Part shown: one piece after another, positions 39,846 to 49,600 of the stretch
Numbering within the stretch: position 1 is the first letter of the stretch
Layout of the letters: each line of letters opens with the position of its first letter
Assembly: GCA_002104985.1 (NCBI GenBank)
Contig: MCGO01000022.1
Span: forward strand, 372,001 to 436,000
DNA: 64,000 bases
Direction: 5' to 3'
Source: Rhizoclosmatium globosum
Lineage: Eukaryota; Chytridiomycota; Chytridiomycetes; Chytridiales; Chytriomycetaceae
Notes under the pieces: model-generated
Seen by the model: the letters and a program-made list of their open reading frames with translations, nothing else
Database searches by the model: none
What the model was told of the DNA's origin: nothing
Translations under genes and position numbers: made by a program

Positions 39846-40025
39846 TTGTGAGAGAGTATTTAATTTCGGGAGTAATTTGATTGGATTCCCGCCGCAAAGG
39901 TCCAAAATCACTGACTGCTATATCACTAACTGGTTGACAGTGACTCAAAGAGCATCACACCGTAATCAAAGAAAGAAAAGGTACATTTATGGAGAAAACA
40001 AGAAAGCTGAACACACTGAATCCTT

Positions 40026-41707
40026 TTACAACACGGATCCAAACACCTTGTTGTAACGAGCAATCGATGGCCCATATTCTTCGTACTGTGCCTTTGTGTG
40101 GCAGTAGCTGTAGAACTCGGCCTATGAATTGTCGTTAATCAAAGGAACTTTTACAGAAACACGAAACTTACAGTGTCTGCCAACAAACTTCCACCGAACC
40201 AGACGGCATATCTTTGTCTCTTGTGTTGGACAACATTCACCTCAATCTCTTTCTGAGTAACGTTCTGTCCCAAAGAAGTGTGGGCAGACAGGGCAGACAT
40301 TTCCAAACGAGCAGAAGTGAGTTTTTGAATGTCACGCTCCAGACGACGGTTGAAATCCTTGAACATGGTTGATCCACCAGACAGAACAATATTCTAAGAC
40401 AGTGCTGATGAGATTCAAGATGCCCAACAACAAAAGTCAAACCTTGTACAGGCCTCTTCTGGTATCAATGGGACAACTTTGAATGACTTGGTCAACAACC
40501 TCTGGCAAAGGAGTCAAGAAATCAGAGCTGGCAATTTCAGGGTTGAAGAAGATTTCAGGACCCAGGAAACGCTCGAAACCAACGTCAACGGTATATGGCT
40601 GTGTGGTGAGAGTAAGAAATGGACGAGAAAAGACTTTTACTTGCCTTCTTGGTAACAGAGTGCAAAAACTCGCACTTTTTGAACCACTTCAAAGGCTCAG
40701 CATCGTACTTTGCAAACTCTTTGTCGATTCTGGGACAGACATAGGAGTACATTTCCTTGATTCTCTTGGCAACTTCCATCGACTCCTCAGGAGGAATACT
40801 GTTTTCACGCTCACGCAACAACTGTTGAACAAAGTAGGTGATATCACGACCAGCAATTGGAATGTGTTTGATGGAGGAACCAATAACGTAACCTTCAGCC
40901 TGTGTGTAATACGGGTCAGTGGAAAACACACCCAAAATCCATCAAGGAAATACGTACGACAGGGATAACGTGAGTCACACCATCTCCAGAATCGATAACG
41001 GTTCCAGTGAGAGTCTGCTCTCTCTTGCTGGTCCATGAAGCAGCAAGAGCAAGAACGGCCTGTACTCCAATGTACAATCCCTTGATACCAAACGATTCGA
41101 AAAAGATTTCTGCGGTGTATTCACGGTTCTCTGGTGCGTTGAGAGGTGGCTCGGTCTACATGGATACCACACATCAGTTGGTATGAACGAAAAACGGGAT
41201 GACCCCGCGCGGTCACCAGCACCACCACTACCATCCACGAAACTCACCAACAAAAAGTAGTGATCCTCCGGCTCACATCTCAGGTACTGATAGATACAGG
41301 CCTGGTGGAACTTTTCCATGTGGTCCCAATTTTCAACCTGACCGTGTCTCACGGGGTAGTTTACACCGTAGGTCAGCGAGTTTGCCATGGCCTCGTCGCC
41401 AATGTAAAAGTCCATGTCCTCGATTCCGCGCTTTGAGGCAATGTTTGAGGAGGCCTGCTTGGACTGGCCGCCAGCGCCTGAGGTCTGGGTGCCGCCTGGT
41501 CCGTCGCGGGTGGCAATGACTGTTGGGATGATGAATTGGGGGTCGTTGTTGCCGGCGTATCCCATCTTGGTGTACCTGGGACACGGGCGGGTTAGGTCAG
41601 GGACTCAGGCATTGGGGCAGGGATAGGGTGGATTCAGATCATTAAATGCGAGGTTGGACATGGACTCACCCTGTTCCGTTGTCGATGACAACCGTTTTCG
41701 TATTCAT
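40026..41707 (-). CDS. ARP3: Actin-related protein 3 (Arp2/3 complex)
   Basis: Actin-fold subunit of the Arp2/3 complex that nucleates branched filaments for endocytosis and motility. There are seven exons. The first (41707-41670) encodes [13 protein letters not shown], and the second starts [14 protein letters not shown]. Later blocks include [99 protein letters not shown] and the C-terminal [11 protein letters not shown]. The nucleotide-binding motifs DNGTG, DSGDG and GGST are intact. YPVRHG and [11 protein letters not shown] distinguish Arp3 from actin and Arp2. The promoter must fit in the ~150 bp before the next gene's stop. Confidence 0.96.
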
Positions 41708-41859
41708 TTTGATGGCTGACTGTTCAATGCGATGTGGCGGATGGAGGGCGGCAGAGGGGGCGTGGATGGGTCTCTTTGCAACAAATTCGTGAACATCGAC
41801 GCGCGCACACATTAACACAACTAATGCAAAAAGGTATTTATTTTCAAGTGATAAATAAT

Positions 41860-42876
41860 TCAGCCATCATCGTAATATTCTTCGTCTTCTTCTTCCTCAT
41901 CTGACGAAAAGTCGCTGTCCTCCTCTGGCAAAGGCCCAACTGCAGATCGATACCTAAATAAATTGCGTCAAAACGATTCCCACTCAAGCGAAATGAATGC
42001 ATACTTTGATTTGTCAAAAGTAGTTTCCATTTTCTTGACGGGTACAGTTCCAGCAGTAGACGCTAAAGTCGCTTGTAGAATACGTTCGTCCTCTGCATGC
42101 TTGTTACCAAGGAAAACAGTCTCCTCGAATGATAGTGTTTTGACCTTTACAACCTTCTCAAGAGGATTCTGTGGCAAGTTTGTGATTTGTAAGTTTAAAG
42201 TGCTCCCACATCCAGTAAATAGTCATCTTACTAGCTCAGTAGGGACACTTTTGATTCCTCCAGCCGTCTTGTCGTTTTGACCGGATGATTGAACATCTTC
42301 CATTCCACTCGATGCTTTGTTCAACTGTATACCTTCAACAAGCTCATGTAATTCATCCATATCTGCGTCGATATCTCCTTCAAATAGCTGTTGACGATTG
42401 GACTGCAGAGTAACATGTTTCTTTGGTGAGGGCGGAGCAGCTTCCCCACTCTCCAACTCCTCGACTCTCTTTCTAATCTTTGCATTCATATCTTGCAGCT
42501 TAGCGCCCTTGTCTGGAAGTGAAGCAATGAAGGACCTGCGGGTTTTGTGTTGTTTGCAACTGTTCAACAACCAGTACACATCTCACGTTTTGAGGAGCAT
42601 CCCTTCGTTTCGATGCAGCAACTGCTTCAATGCTCCAACGTCTCTTGATGTTTCAACGTCCAGGACATTTGGGTGCTTTTGGGTGATGAGTATGCTTTGC
42701 TTGTTTGGCCGCGGTGACGTTGTTGCGAATGACTTTGGAGCGTTTGCGAATGCATTTGGATTCGGTCGAAGATTGGATGGGATGCGTGGTGCGTACGTTG
42801 GTTTGCAGGAGTCGCTGGACATCATCTTTCGTTGTTCAAAGAAGAGTTTCTTCAGATTCCTCTTGCCCTCCCTCAA
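41860..42876 (-). CDS. Gdown1/POLR2M (GRINL1A)-like protein
   Basis: Four exons (42876-42587, 42535-42232, 42168-42005, 41953-41860) give 283 aa with consistent phases. The central stretch across the first splice, LLHRNEGMLLKTSFIASLPDK then GAKLQDMNAKI, resembles the Gdown1/GRINL1A block that carries a LPDKG-K motif after a run of basic and Leu residues. The C-terminus is acidic (EEDSDFSSDEEEEDEE), as Gdown1 also ends in an acidic Ser/Asp tail. In animals Gdown1 binds RNA polymerase II and blocks TFIIF. The assignment rests on one short motif plus general layout. It shares a 91 bp divergent spacer with the F-box gene. MMSSDSC, 18 residues in, is an alternative start. Confidence 0.5.
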
Positions 42877-42967
42877 TCGAGTAAAGTCAGGTTAAGTTAC
42901 TGACCATTTACTGTCGTATTTAAAGCTTGCCTAACCACGCCATCCATTCCCTCGATCAGTCGTCACT

Positions 42968-43759
42968 ATGCACGAAGGAATTTTTGATCATCAAATGGGA
43001 GTGCCTTTCCACCAACTACCAGTTGAGCTTGTTGAGCAAATCTTCAGCTGGATCCATGTAAACACTGTCCTCAAGTTCCACCGTCTGTCACGCACCTTCA
43101 ACATCGTGCTTCGTTCTCAAAGCTTCGCAGTGACCAATTTGAAAAGATCATACCCCGAGATCTACTTCTTCGGAGGTGAACACAGAGGCGAACCCTGGTT
43201 TTGGTTTGATTGGCCGATTACATATCAATTCGCTTTTGCGGCGATGCATTTGAAAGAGCTTGTTGACTTGCCTCCGAAATTACATATCCACACCATCACC
43301 CCGGAGATTCCACATGCAATTGGACAGCTAAAGGCTTTAACTAGCTTGACCCTTTCCCACATGCGCCTCGTTGGAACAATCCCCAACGAGATTTGTGATC
43401 TTCTGAGTCTGGAATCTCTTGATCTCGATTACAACCAGCTTGAGGGTGTCATTCCCGAAGACATTGGGAAACTTACAAACCTGAACCGTCTGTGTTTGTC
43501 AGATAATCAACTCGAAGGCCATATTCCAAGATCGATTGGGAATTTGGTTAACTTACATTACTTCAATGCTTCACGAAACAAACTTTCGGGCTGTATTCCA
43601 GAAACAATTGCAAACTTGACACTTGTTGCTGAGATTGGACTCTCGGACAATCGATTGAGGAAACCAATCCCGGATGGTCTAAAGACGTTGCCACGTTTGA
43701 AATTTTTGTATCTCCGCGGGAACTTGGACGAAATGTACGTAGAAAAGAAGAAACGTTGA
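42968..43759 (+). CDS. F-box and leucine-rich-repeat protein, 263 aa
   Basis: Single exon. The N-terminus VPFHQLPVELVEQIFSWI is an F-box, which would dock on Skp1 in an SCF ubiquitin ligase. About five LRRs follow from residue ~115, with the plant-type consensus LxxLxLxxNxLxGxIP: SLDLDYNQLEGVIPEDIG, RLCLSDNQLEGHIPRSIG, YFNASRNKLSGCIPETI. The LRR part probably selects the substrate, which cannot be guessed. The TGA stop overlaps AATAAA (43,759-43,764), and the next gene's ATG is 22 bp after the stop. Confidence 0.85.
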   Translation: MHEGIFDHQMGVPFHQLPVELVEQIFSWIHVNTVLKFHRLSRTFNIVLRSQSFAVTNLKRSYPEIYFFGGEHRGEPWFWFDWPITYQFAFAAMHLKELVDLPPKLHIHTITPEIPHAIGQLKALTSLTLSHMRLVGTIPNEICDLLSLESLDLDYNQLEGVIPEDIGKLTNLNRLCLSDNQLEGHIPRSIGNLVNLHYFNASRNKLSGCIPETIANLTLVAEIGLSDNRLRKPIPDGLKTLPRLKFLYLRGNLDEMYVEKKKR

Positions 43760-43764
43760 ATAAA
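43759..43764 (+). terminator. AATAAA overlapping the F-box gene stop codon
   Basis: The hexamer begins with the last base of TGA. If used, cleavage would fall 10-30 nt downstream, at or beyond the ATG of the next gene (43,782). Transcripts of the two genes would then overlap. Confidence 0.4.
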
Positions 43765-43781
43765 GTGTCTTGGAATTCGAA

Positions 43782-44990
43782 ATGTCTTCCGTGTGTGAAC
43801 TCGCCTTCCCATGCACGAACTTGAACGACAATCTTGAGTTTTTTACTTCGAAACTTGGGTTCAGGGTTGCTCAAATCAGTCCCGCTGATGATCCGACGAT
43901 GGCCGTTGTACAGCGGTATGGCTGTTCACCTGTGGGTGAAGTTGGGCTAATCGTTGCGTTACCAGCTCCGGATGTGCAATTCGTCTTGAACAAGGAAAAT
44001 TCAACTTGGAGTCAGCTACCGCCGTGACTCTCAGAATTCGGTGCGAGGATGAGGAATTGGCATTGGGAGTAGAGGAGGTGGCGCCAAACGGTGATCTTTC
44101 ATACACTACTCAATGGAACACACTGACTGTATTATCAAGGTTTAAGAGTCCTCCGAGTTCCAGTGAATCCACCCATGGTGTTGCCCAAGCCAATTCAATC
44201 GTTGATTGTCACCCGCGCTGCCCCTGTTGATGATGCAGTTGCAGGTCGTGCAGGAATGATGTATACTGATCTTATCCCAGGAAGAATGGGCGGTGCTTTT
44301 ATTGCCTCCCATATTGCAATTCCTGATGGAGGACCTGTGAATGATTACGTTCACTTCCACAAGATTCGATTCCAACTTATTTACGTGAAGGCTGGATGGG
44401 TCAAGGTAGGTTTGGAACTTGTTTATATTCAGACGCTAAATCTTTGCGAAAAGGTTGTGTATGAGGATCAAGGCAATCCGTTCATTATGTACCCTGGGGA
44501 TTGTGTAATGCAGCCTCCACAAATTCGTCATCGCGTATTAGAGTCTTCTCCTGGTCTGGAGGTGATTGAAATTGGAGCTCCAGCTGTGCATGACACGTTC
44601 GGTGCATTGGAGATGGAGTTGCCCAATGGAGTTGGAAAGGAAGGCAGACTGTGGGAACAACAAAAGTTTCATTTCCATTCCAAATCTAAAGCTGTTGTTG
44701 GTGAAGATGGTGTGCGCGACCTGGGAATGAAAGCAGCCTCAAATGGGGTATTCTCTTTGAAAGTACACACCTTTCAAAAGAAACACGAGTGGACTGTATC
44801 TCACAGCGAAGAATTAATGTTCTTTTATATTCTCGAAGGTAGTTTGTCGTTTGCAGAGCGCGATGAAGGAACTTGGACCAATTTGAAGGCCGGAGACAGC
44901 TGTGTCTTGCCAGCTACTGATTCCTTTCAAATTGTTGCTGAAACAGGTACAGAAGTTTTGGAATGTCAAGTTTTTGGTCACCGAGAGTAA
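43782..44990 (+). CDS. Fusion of a VOC (glyoxalase-fold) domain with a double cupin
   Basis: The model joins 43782-43915, 43966-44090, 44140-44405 and 44454-44990 (353 aa). Three introns of 48-50 nt remove the stops that seem to split the gene. Residues ~1-115 look like one VOC domain: CELAFPCTNLNDNLEFFTSK, LGFRVAQISPADDP, then AIRLEQGKF and EVAPNGLRV. Residues ~125-353 form two cupin barrels: VHFHKIRFQLIYVKAGWV, MYPGDCVMQPPQIRHRVLES and GLEVIEIGAP, then SEELMFFYILEGSLSF and LKAGDSCVLP. The HFH and IRH residues of the first barrel could bind a metal; the second lacks the usual histidine cluster. The substrate is unknown. Such a layout suggests a small-molecule dioxygenase, isomerase or sensor. 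Origin by transfer from bacteria is possible but untested. Confidence 0.8.
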
Positions 44991-45005
44991 TAGTAATTAA
45001 AAAGG

Positions 45006-45011
45006 AATAAA
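45006..45011 (+). terminator. Polyadenylation hexamer after the VOC-bicupin gene
   Basis: AATAAA 16 bp after the TAA stop (44,988-44,990), in an A/T-rich context. This is a plausible 3'-end signal for this gene. Confidence 0.4.
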
Positions 45012-45175
45012 GTTTCATGGACAATTCTTAGCTGCTGAATGTAGATTAAACAAATCCAAATTAACTTATGAACATGATTCTAATCCTTATGTTCAAAAGA
45101 TAAAAGACGTTGTTACCAGGCAAAGAGACTTGGTGGTTGTTCTTTTGCTCATCCTTTTTTCCCAATCCAACCAAA

Positions 45176-46497
45176 ATGAAGGCATGTCCCGAGCCACAAC
45201 CCAGCCCCACCCTCACTGCCATCATCCAACCACGACGGACCTCTCATCATCAGCCTCAGTGCCATATTAGTTGGAATGGATGCTTTCAGGAAGCTGTTGA
45301 AGCCGTTTAGGATCAGGATGGACGGTTTTGGCGCAGGGCATCTTGCCAATATCAGACCTCAACCACTTCCTACGCACTGAATGCATTGAATCGCGAGAGA
45401 AACGGAGTATTGAGGGAGCTGTAGAGCCTGTCGAAAAAGATATAATGGACGAGCCTCTAGGGGGAAACCTCTGTCACTCTCTTGAGTCTACAACTGTGAA
45501 TACTCTTACTAACTGGCTCTCTTCTGCAGTTGAACATCGCCAACCCAGCTTTGGGTACCCAGAAGATGATCGAGATTGATGACGAGCGTAAGACGTACGT
45601 ATCTAATACTCCTGTTGTCCACCTGCAAAACAATCATTCGACGATGTAAATGGAAAGAAAGGCAGTGACTTGTATGGACTTGGAAGTTTTCCATCTGTAT
45701 GTGGTGGATACTTGGTTGCCTTCGAAAGTGGATGTATTGTTGGGAACTTCAGTGATTGGTAGAGAATCTATCACTTTCTGGCAGCAACTCAATTCCTTCA
45801 ACTTCCAATTACTGTAATCTAACTGCACAAAAAATACAGTCGTATCTTCTACGACAAGCGTATGTCTCAGGAGGTCAAGGCCGATGGACTCGGAGACGAG
45901 TTCAAGGGATACGTCTTCAAGATCACTGGAGGAAACGACAAGCAGGGTTTCCCAATGAAGCAGGGTGTCCTCCGTCCAGGCCGTGCCTCCCTCCTCCTCT
46001 CCAAGGGTCACTCTTGCTACCGTGCCCGCCGCACTGGTGAGCGTAAGAGAAAGACTGTCCGTGGATGCATCGTCGCCTCTGACATCTCTGCCCTTTCCCT
46101 CGTCCTCGTCAAGCAGGGAGACAACGAGATCCCAGGTCTCACTGACACCAACACCCCAAAGCGTTTGGGACCAAAGCGTGCCTCCAAGATCAGAAAGCTC
46201 TTCTCTCTCTCCAAGGAGGACGATGTCCGCAAGTACGTTATCCGTCGTGAGATCCAGCCAAAGAAGGAGGGCAAGAAGCCATTCTCCAAGGCTCCAAAGA
46301 TCCAGCGTCTTGTGACCCCACTCACTCTCCAGCGTAGAAGAGCTCGCTTCGCCTTGAAGAGAAAGGCCCAGGAGACTGCTCGTGAGCAGGCTGCTGACTA
46401 CGCCAAGCTCTTGGCTCAGAGAGTCAAGGACCGTAAGGAGAAGAGATCCGAGACTCGTAAGAGACTCTCCTCCATCCGCAAGTCTGCCACTGCCTAA
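45176..46497 (+). CDS. RPS6: 40S ribosomal protein S6 (eS6)
   Basis: The model joins 45176-45181, 45530-45594 and 45840-46497 (242 aa). Exon 1 is only ATGAAG. The body is unmistakable: [94 protein letters not shown] and [15 protein letters not shown]. The C-terminal [13 protein letters not shown] keeps the RxRxxSS site phosphorylated by S6 kinases in other eukaryotes. Intron 1 (347 nt) starts with GC (AAG|GCATGT) and ends TTCTGCAG after a TACTAAC-like branch site, so it is a GC-AG intron. Both introns (347 and 245 nt) are far longer than the ~50 nt norm here, as is common for ribosomal protein genes. Codon use is more biased (many C-ending codons) than in its neighbours. Confidence 0.97.
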
Positions 46498-46598
46498 ATT
46501 CTGAATGACGAATTATAACTGAAAATTTGAAGTTTTGATGATGGGTTGGGTTGTGCGAGTGTGTTTCTGGACAAATGGTCCATTCGGGATACAGTGTT

Positions 46599-46604
46599 CA
46601 ATAA
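46599..46604 (+). terminator. Polyadenylation hexamer after RPS6
   Basis: AATAAA about 100 bp after the RPS6 stop, in GTTCAATAAATC, just before the next gene. The distance is ordinary for a 3' UTR. Confidence 0.4.
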
Positions 46605-46669
46605 ATCTTTAAAAAACATTGCGACATTATTATATTCTGATTTTATCATAAATTATTGAATTGTGTTGG

Positions 46670-49600
46670 ATGACCAACACAGCTCGGACTCGGGCAATCC
46701 CCCGACACGCACCACCCACCACGAAAGTGGCCACCACCCGAGCAGCGACACCGATCGCGTCTAAATCCGTCTCGCCGAAACGTGCAGCGCCAGTATCGCC
46801 GTCGCCGTCAGTGCGAATCCCAATGACATCTCTGTGGCACGCGACGCACGTGCCGCTGGTTGACCGGCTGATGGACGTTGCACTTTCGGACATTTCTGGT
46901 TCTGGTTCTGGTTCTGGTTCGGACGGCGCCGGCGACGACGTGCGCGTTGGAGTTGGAGCGTCGTCCTTCAATTCCTCATCAAACACCAACAACCACAACA
47001 ACAGCCAAACAACCCAAATCAACAACAAAGACCGCCGAATTCTGACGACGCTGCTTCAGTTTCTCGTGGCTCAGTTTGGTGTGGACACAGCTCCGGCGCA
47101 GGCAGCCTCGACTTCCTGTCGCCTGCAAGCTGCGAGCGCGTTTCTGGCCGCACTCAATTACTCCGTGTTCCTTGACGCCGCTGCAGACAAAGACATTTCA
47201 TTCACTGTGGAACGCGCAAGAGAACTGCGCCTTCTGACACTGATATCTCTCGCGGCCCTTTGTAAACAACTGGAACCGTACGTTCATGTATTCCTTTCAC
47301 TTCACCTGCGGACATTGACTCACTCAAAATAATTCAGGGAAAAGCTCAGGAAACTATTTAAACTGAACGTTATTACTGATATCACTGACATGGATGATTC
47401 GGAGTTAGTCGTGGAAACATTTCAGGAATGTATTCTGTCATTGATCCAAATAGACCCATCACATCGATTACATGAACGTCCTGATCCAGTCATGTTTCAA
47501 ATTGCATGGCGAACTCATCTAGCCTTTCAAAACATTGTTGAATCCATCAACGCGGCTGCTGAAAAAGGCGGCGTCAAGGGCTTGATACTATGTGAATTCT
47601 TTTTGAAGGGAATATTGAAGGGCCTGACTCGCATCGCGAAACAAAATCCAACTTGTTCGCAGGCTCAACTGAAGGTATAGCTTTGCCTGTACAACTTACA
47701 AACGCTATAGCTTCTAATATTTTGAAGGTCTTGGTCGCAATATTCGCAGACTGCACGCTTATGCTCAGTCGGTCAATTACTTCTCTACCAATCTTGGCAT
47801 CTCCCGGACCTCACCATCATCAGCCTAATTCTATTAAACTCATGTCACATCCTCTGTTACTCCTCAAACATATTGTGAATCCAATAGTTCGTCTGGCAAT
47901 TTGGAACATATCTCTTCAGCTATTTATTTCTAACACTCTCCAAGATTTATCCATGTGCATTAAATCAATATGCAAAGAAATCTCATCAAAGCAGCAATCA
48001 TTGCGAAAAGGCGAGAAGAAAGTGTCATTTAAACATACTGGCTTTAAGTCTGCATACCAAACGTCTTCAGCTCTTCCGCCCGAGCGTGGAACGTTGCCAT
48101 GGCTTGTCGCAGAAGCTTTGGCCTCTACAGCACACGTTGCAGGGTTTCTTGAAACTATTGGGAAATGGTGTTCCCTAGGAAACACTACAAACAGAGACAG
48201 TGAGGAAGAGAAATCAAGTTCGATTTGTTTACTAGATCACAAATCCGCTTTCGAAATTATTCAGTGGACATTATATACCCGCGTATACTCAACACGCCTT
48301 GTACAATTGTTTTTACTGCCGTTTTTAGAGCAGGTGGCTGCAATTGGAGGTTCTTCAAATTGGACCGAGTGCGAAGAAATCGTTGTCGGTGTTTATAACG
48401 GACGTATAGGGAAGGAGAAGATAGAGTTAGAAAAAGGAGCAACTGGTGAGAATTCTAACTATTTTAATTCGTTGTTTCTCAACTGGAATGTCAAGATACG
48501 TCACAACAGCCACAAAGTACAATACATTACCTTACGCGTTGGCTAATTACTACGGCATGTTCGCGAATCGATGAAAAGGGTCCTGTTTTCGAGGGGAAAG
48601 AGGACCACAAATCGGGGTTGACAGTTAAACAAGCTGTTGCAACAAACAAGCTTCCATCAGCAGAAGCCATGATTAACCTGAGGAGGTTTTCAATTCGCTT
48701 GTTGGGCATCTTGACGAACGGAAATCGAGAGGTTGAATCTACTTATACAACTCATCATTAACTATGTACAGATTTCTCTCTGTCTGTTATCTTTGTTTGA
48801 CGACCAAAATCCGGAAATTCGTCTTGCTGCTGCAAAAGCTCTTGCAGTGCGATCCTTAAATAATGATCCATCCCATTTCCATATTCCCAATTCTACCGCT
48901 ATCTCCGTCAATGCCGTGCATCACCGAGAAGATGGAACTTGTGTCTTTGATGATCCTCACGACGCGTATGGAATAGCACATTGGTTTAGGCAGAATGAGA
49001 ATGATGGTGGAGGGTTGGTGACAGTTTCAAGGAGGGAAGATCGATGGGTAGGCTTACCAAGTGCATTAAAAGCACCCTTCAAGTACTTGGTTTGGTGCTT
49101 AGATGACTGTGTTGGGTACGAAGATGTGTGAGTGTTCCCCGTCGCAGCCCTGTTGTTAAGATTATTGAATCAAAATACAGCGATAATAGATGGCAAGGAT
49201 CTGTAGAGGAACGTATCGCTTTTGGACAATGGGCGTATCATATCACAGAGCATATTTTCTCTTTGTGTCCTGGTGAGTGGAATATGCAATCCTGAACTCA
49301 ACACTGACCAGGATGCAGTTGTCGCAAATTCAAAAATTTACCCTGCAGCTCCAAAAAGTAGCCAACTTCCTACCCTTTCGGATCCACGCCAAAAAGCAAT
49401 CCTTAAGGTTGCTCATGATCTCTGTTCTCGAATTGAATCAAAATGCCCTGTAGCGCAAGGGCAGCCTCCAAAGGAACAAGCACCGCATCCGTATACTAAA
49501 GAGCAGCACTTTGCGTTACGCCACTGTATCGTTCATATTGCCACAGGCATTGTCGAAGGATCCAAGGCTAATGCCACAGATATTCCTCATTGTGACCACC

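Noticed and set aside
44006..44230. Apparent frameshift or pseudogene between the VOC and cupin parts
   Set aside because: Two GT-AG introns (43,916-43,965 and 44,091-44,139) restore one frame that matches the VOC pattern on both sides.
45182..45529. snoRNA in the long RPS6 intron
   Set aside because: I found no C/D box pair or H/ACA signature by eye.
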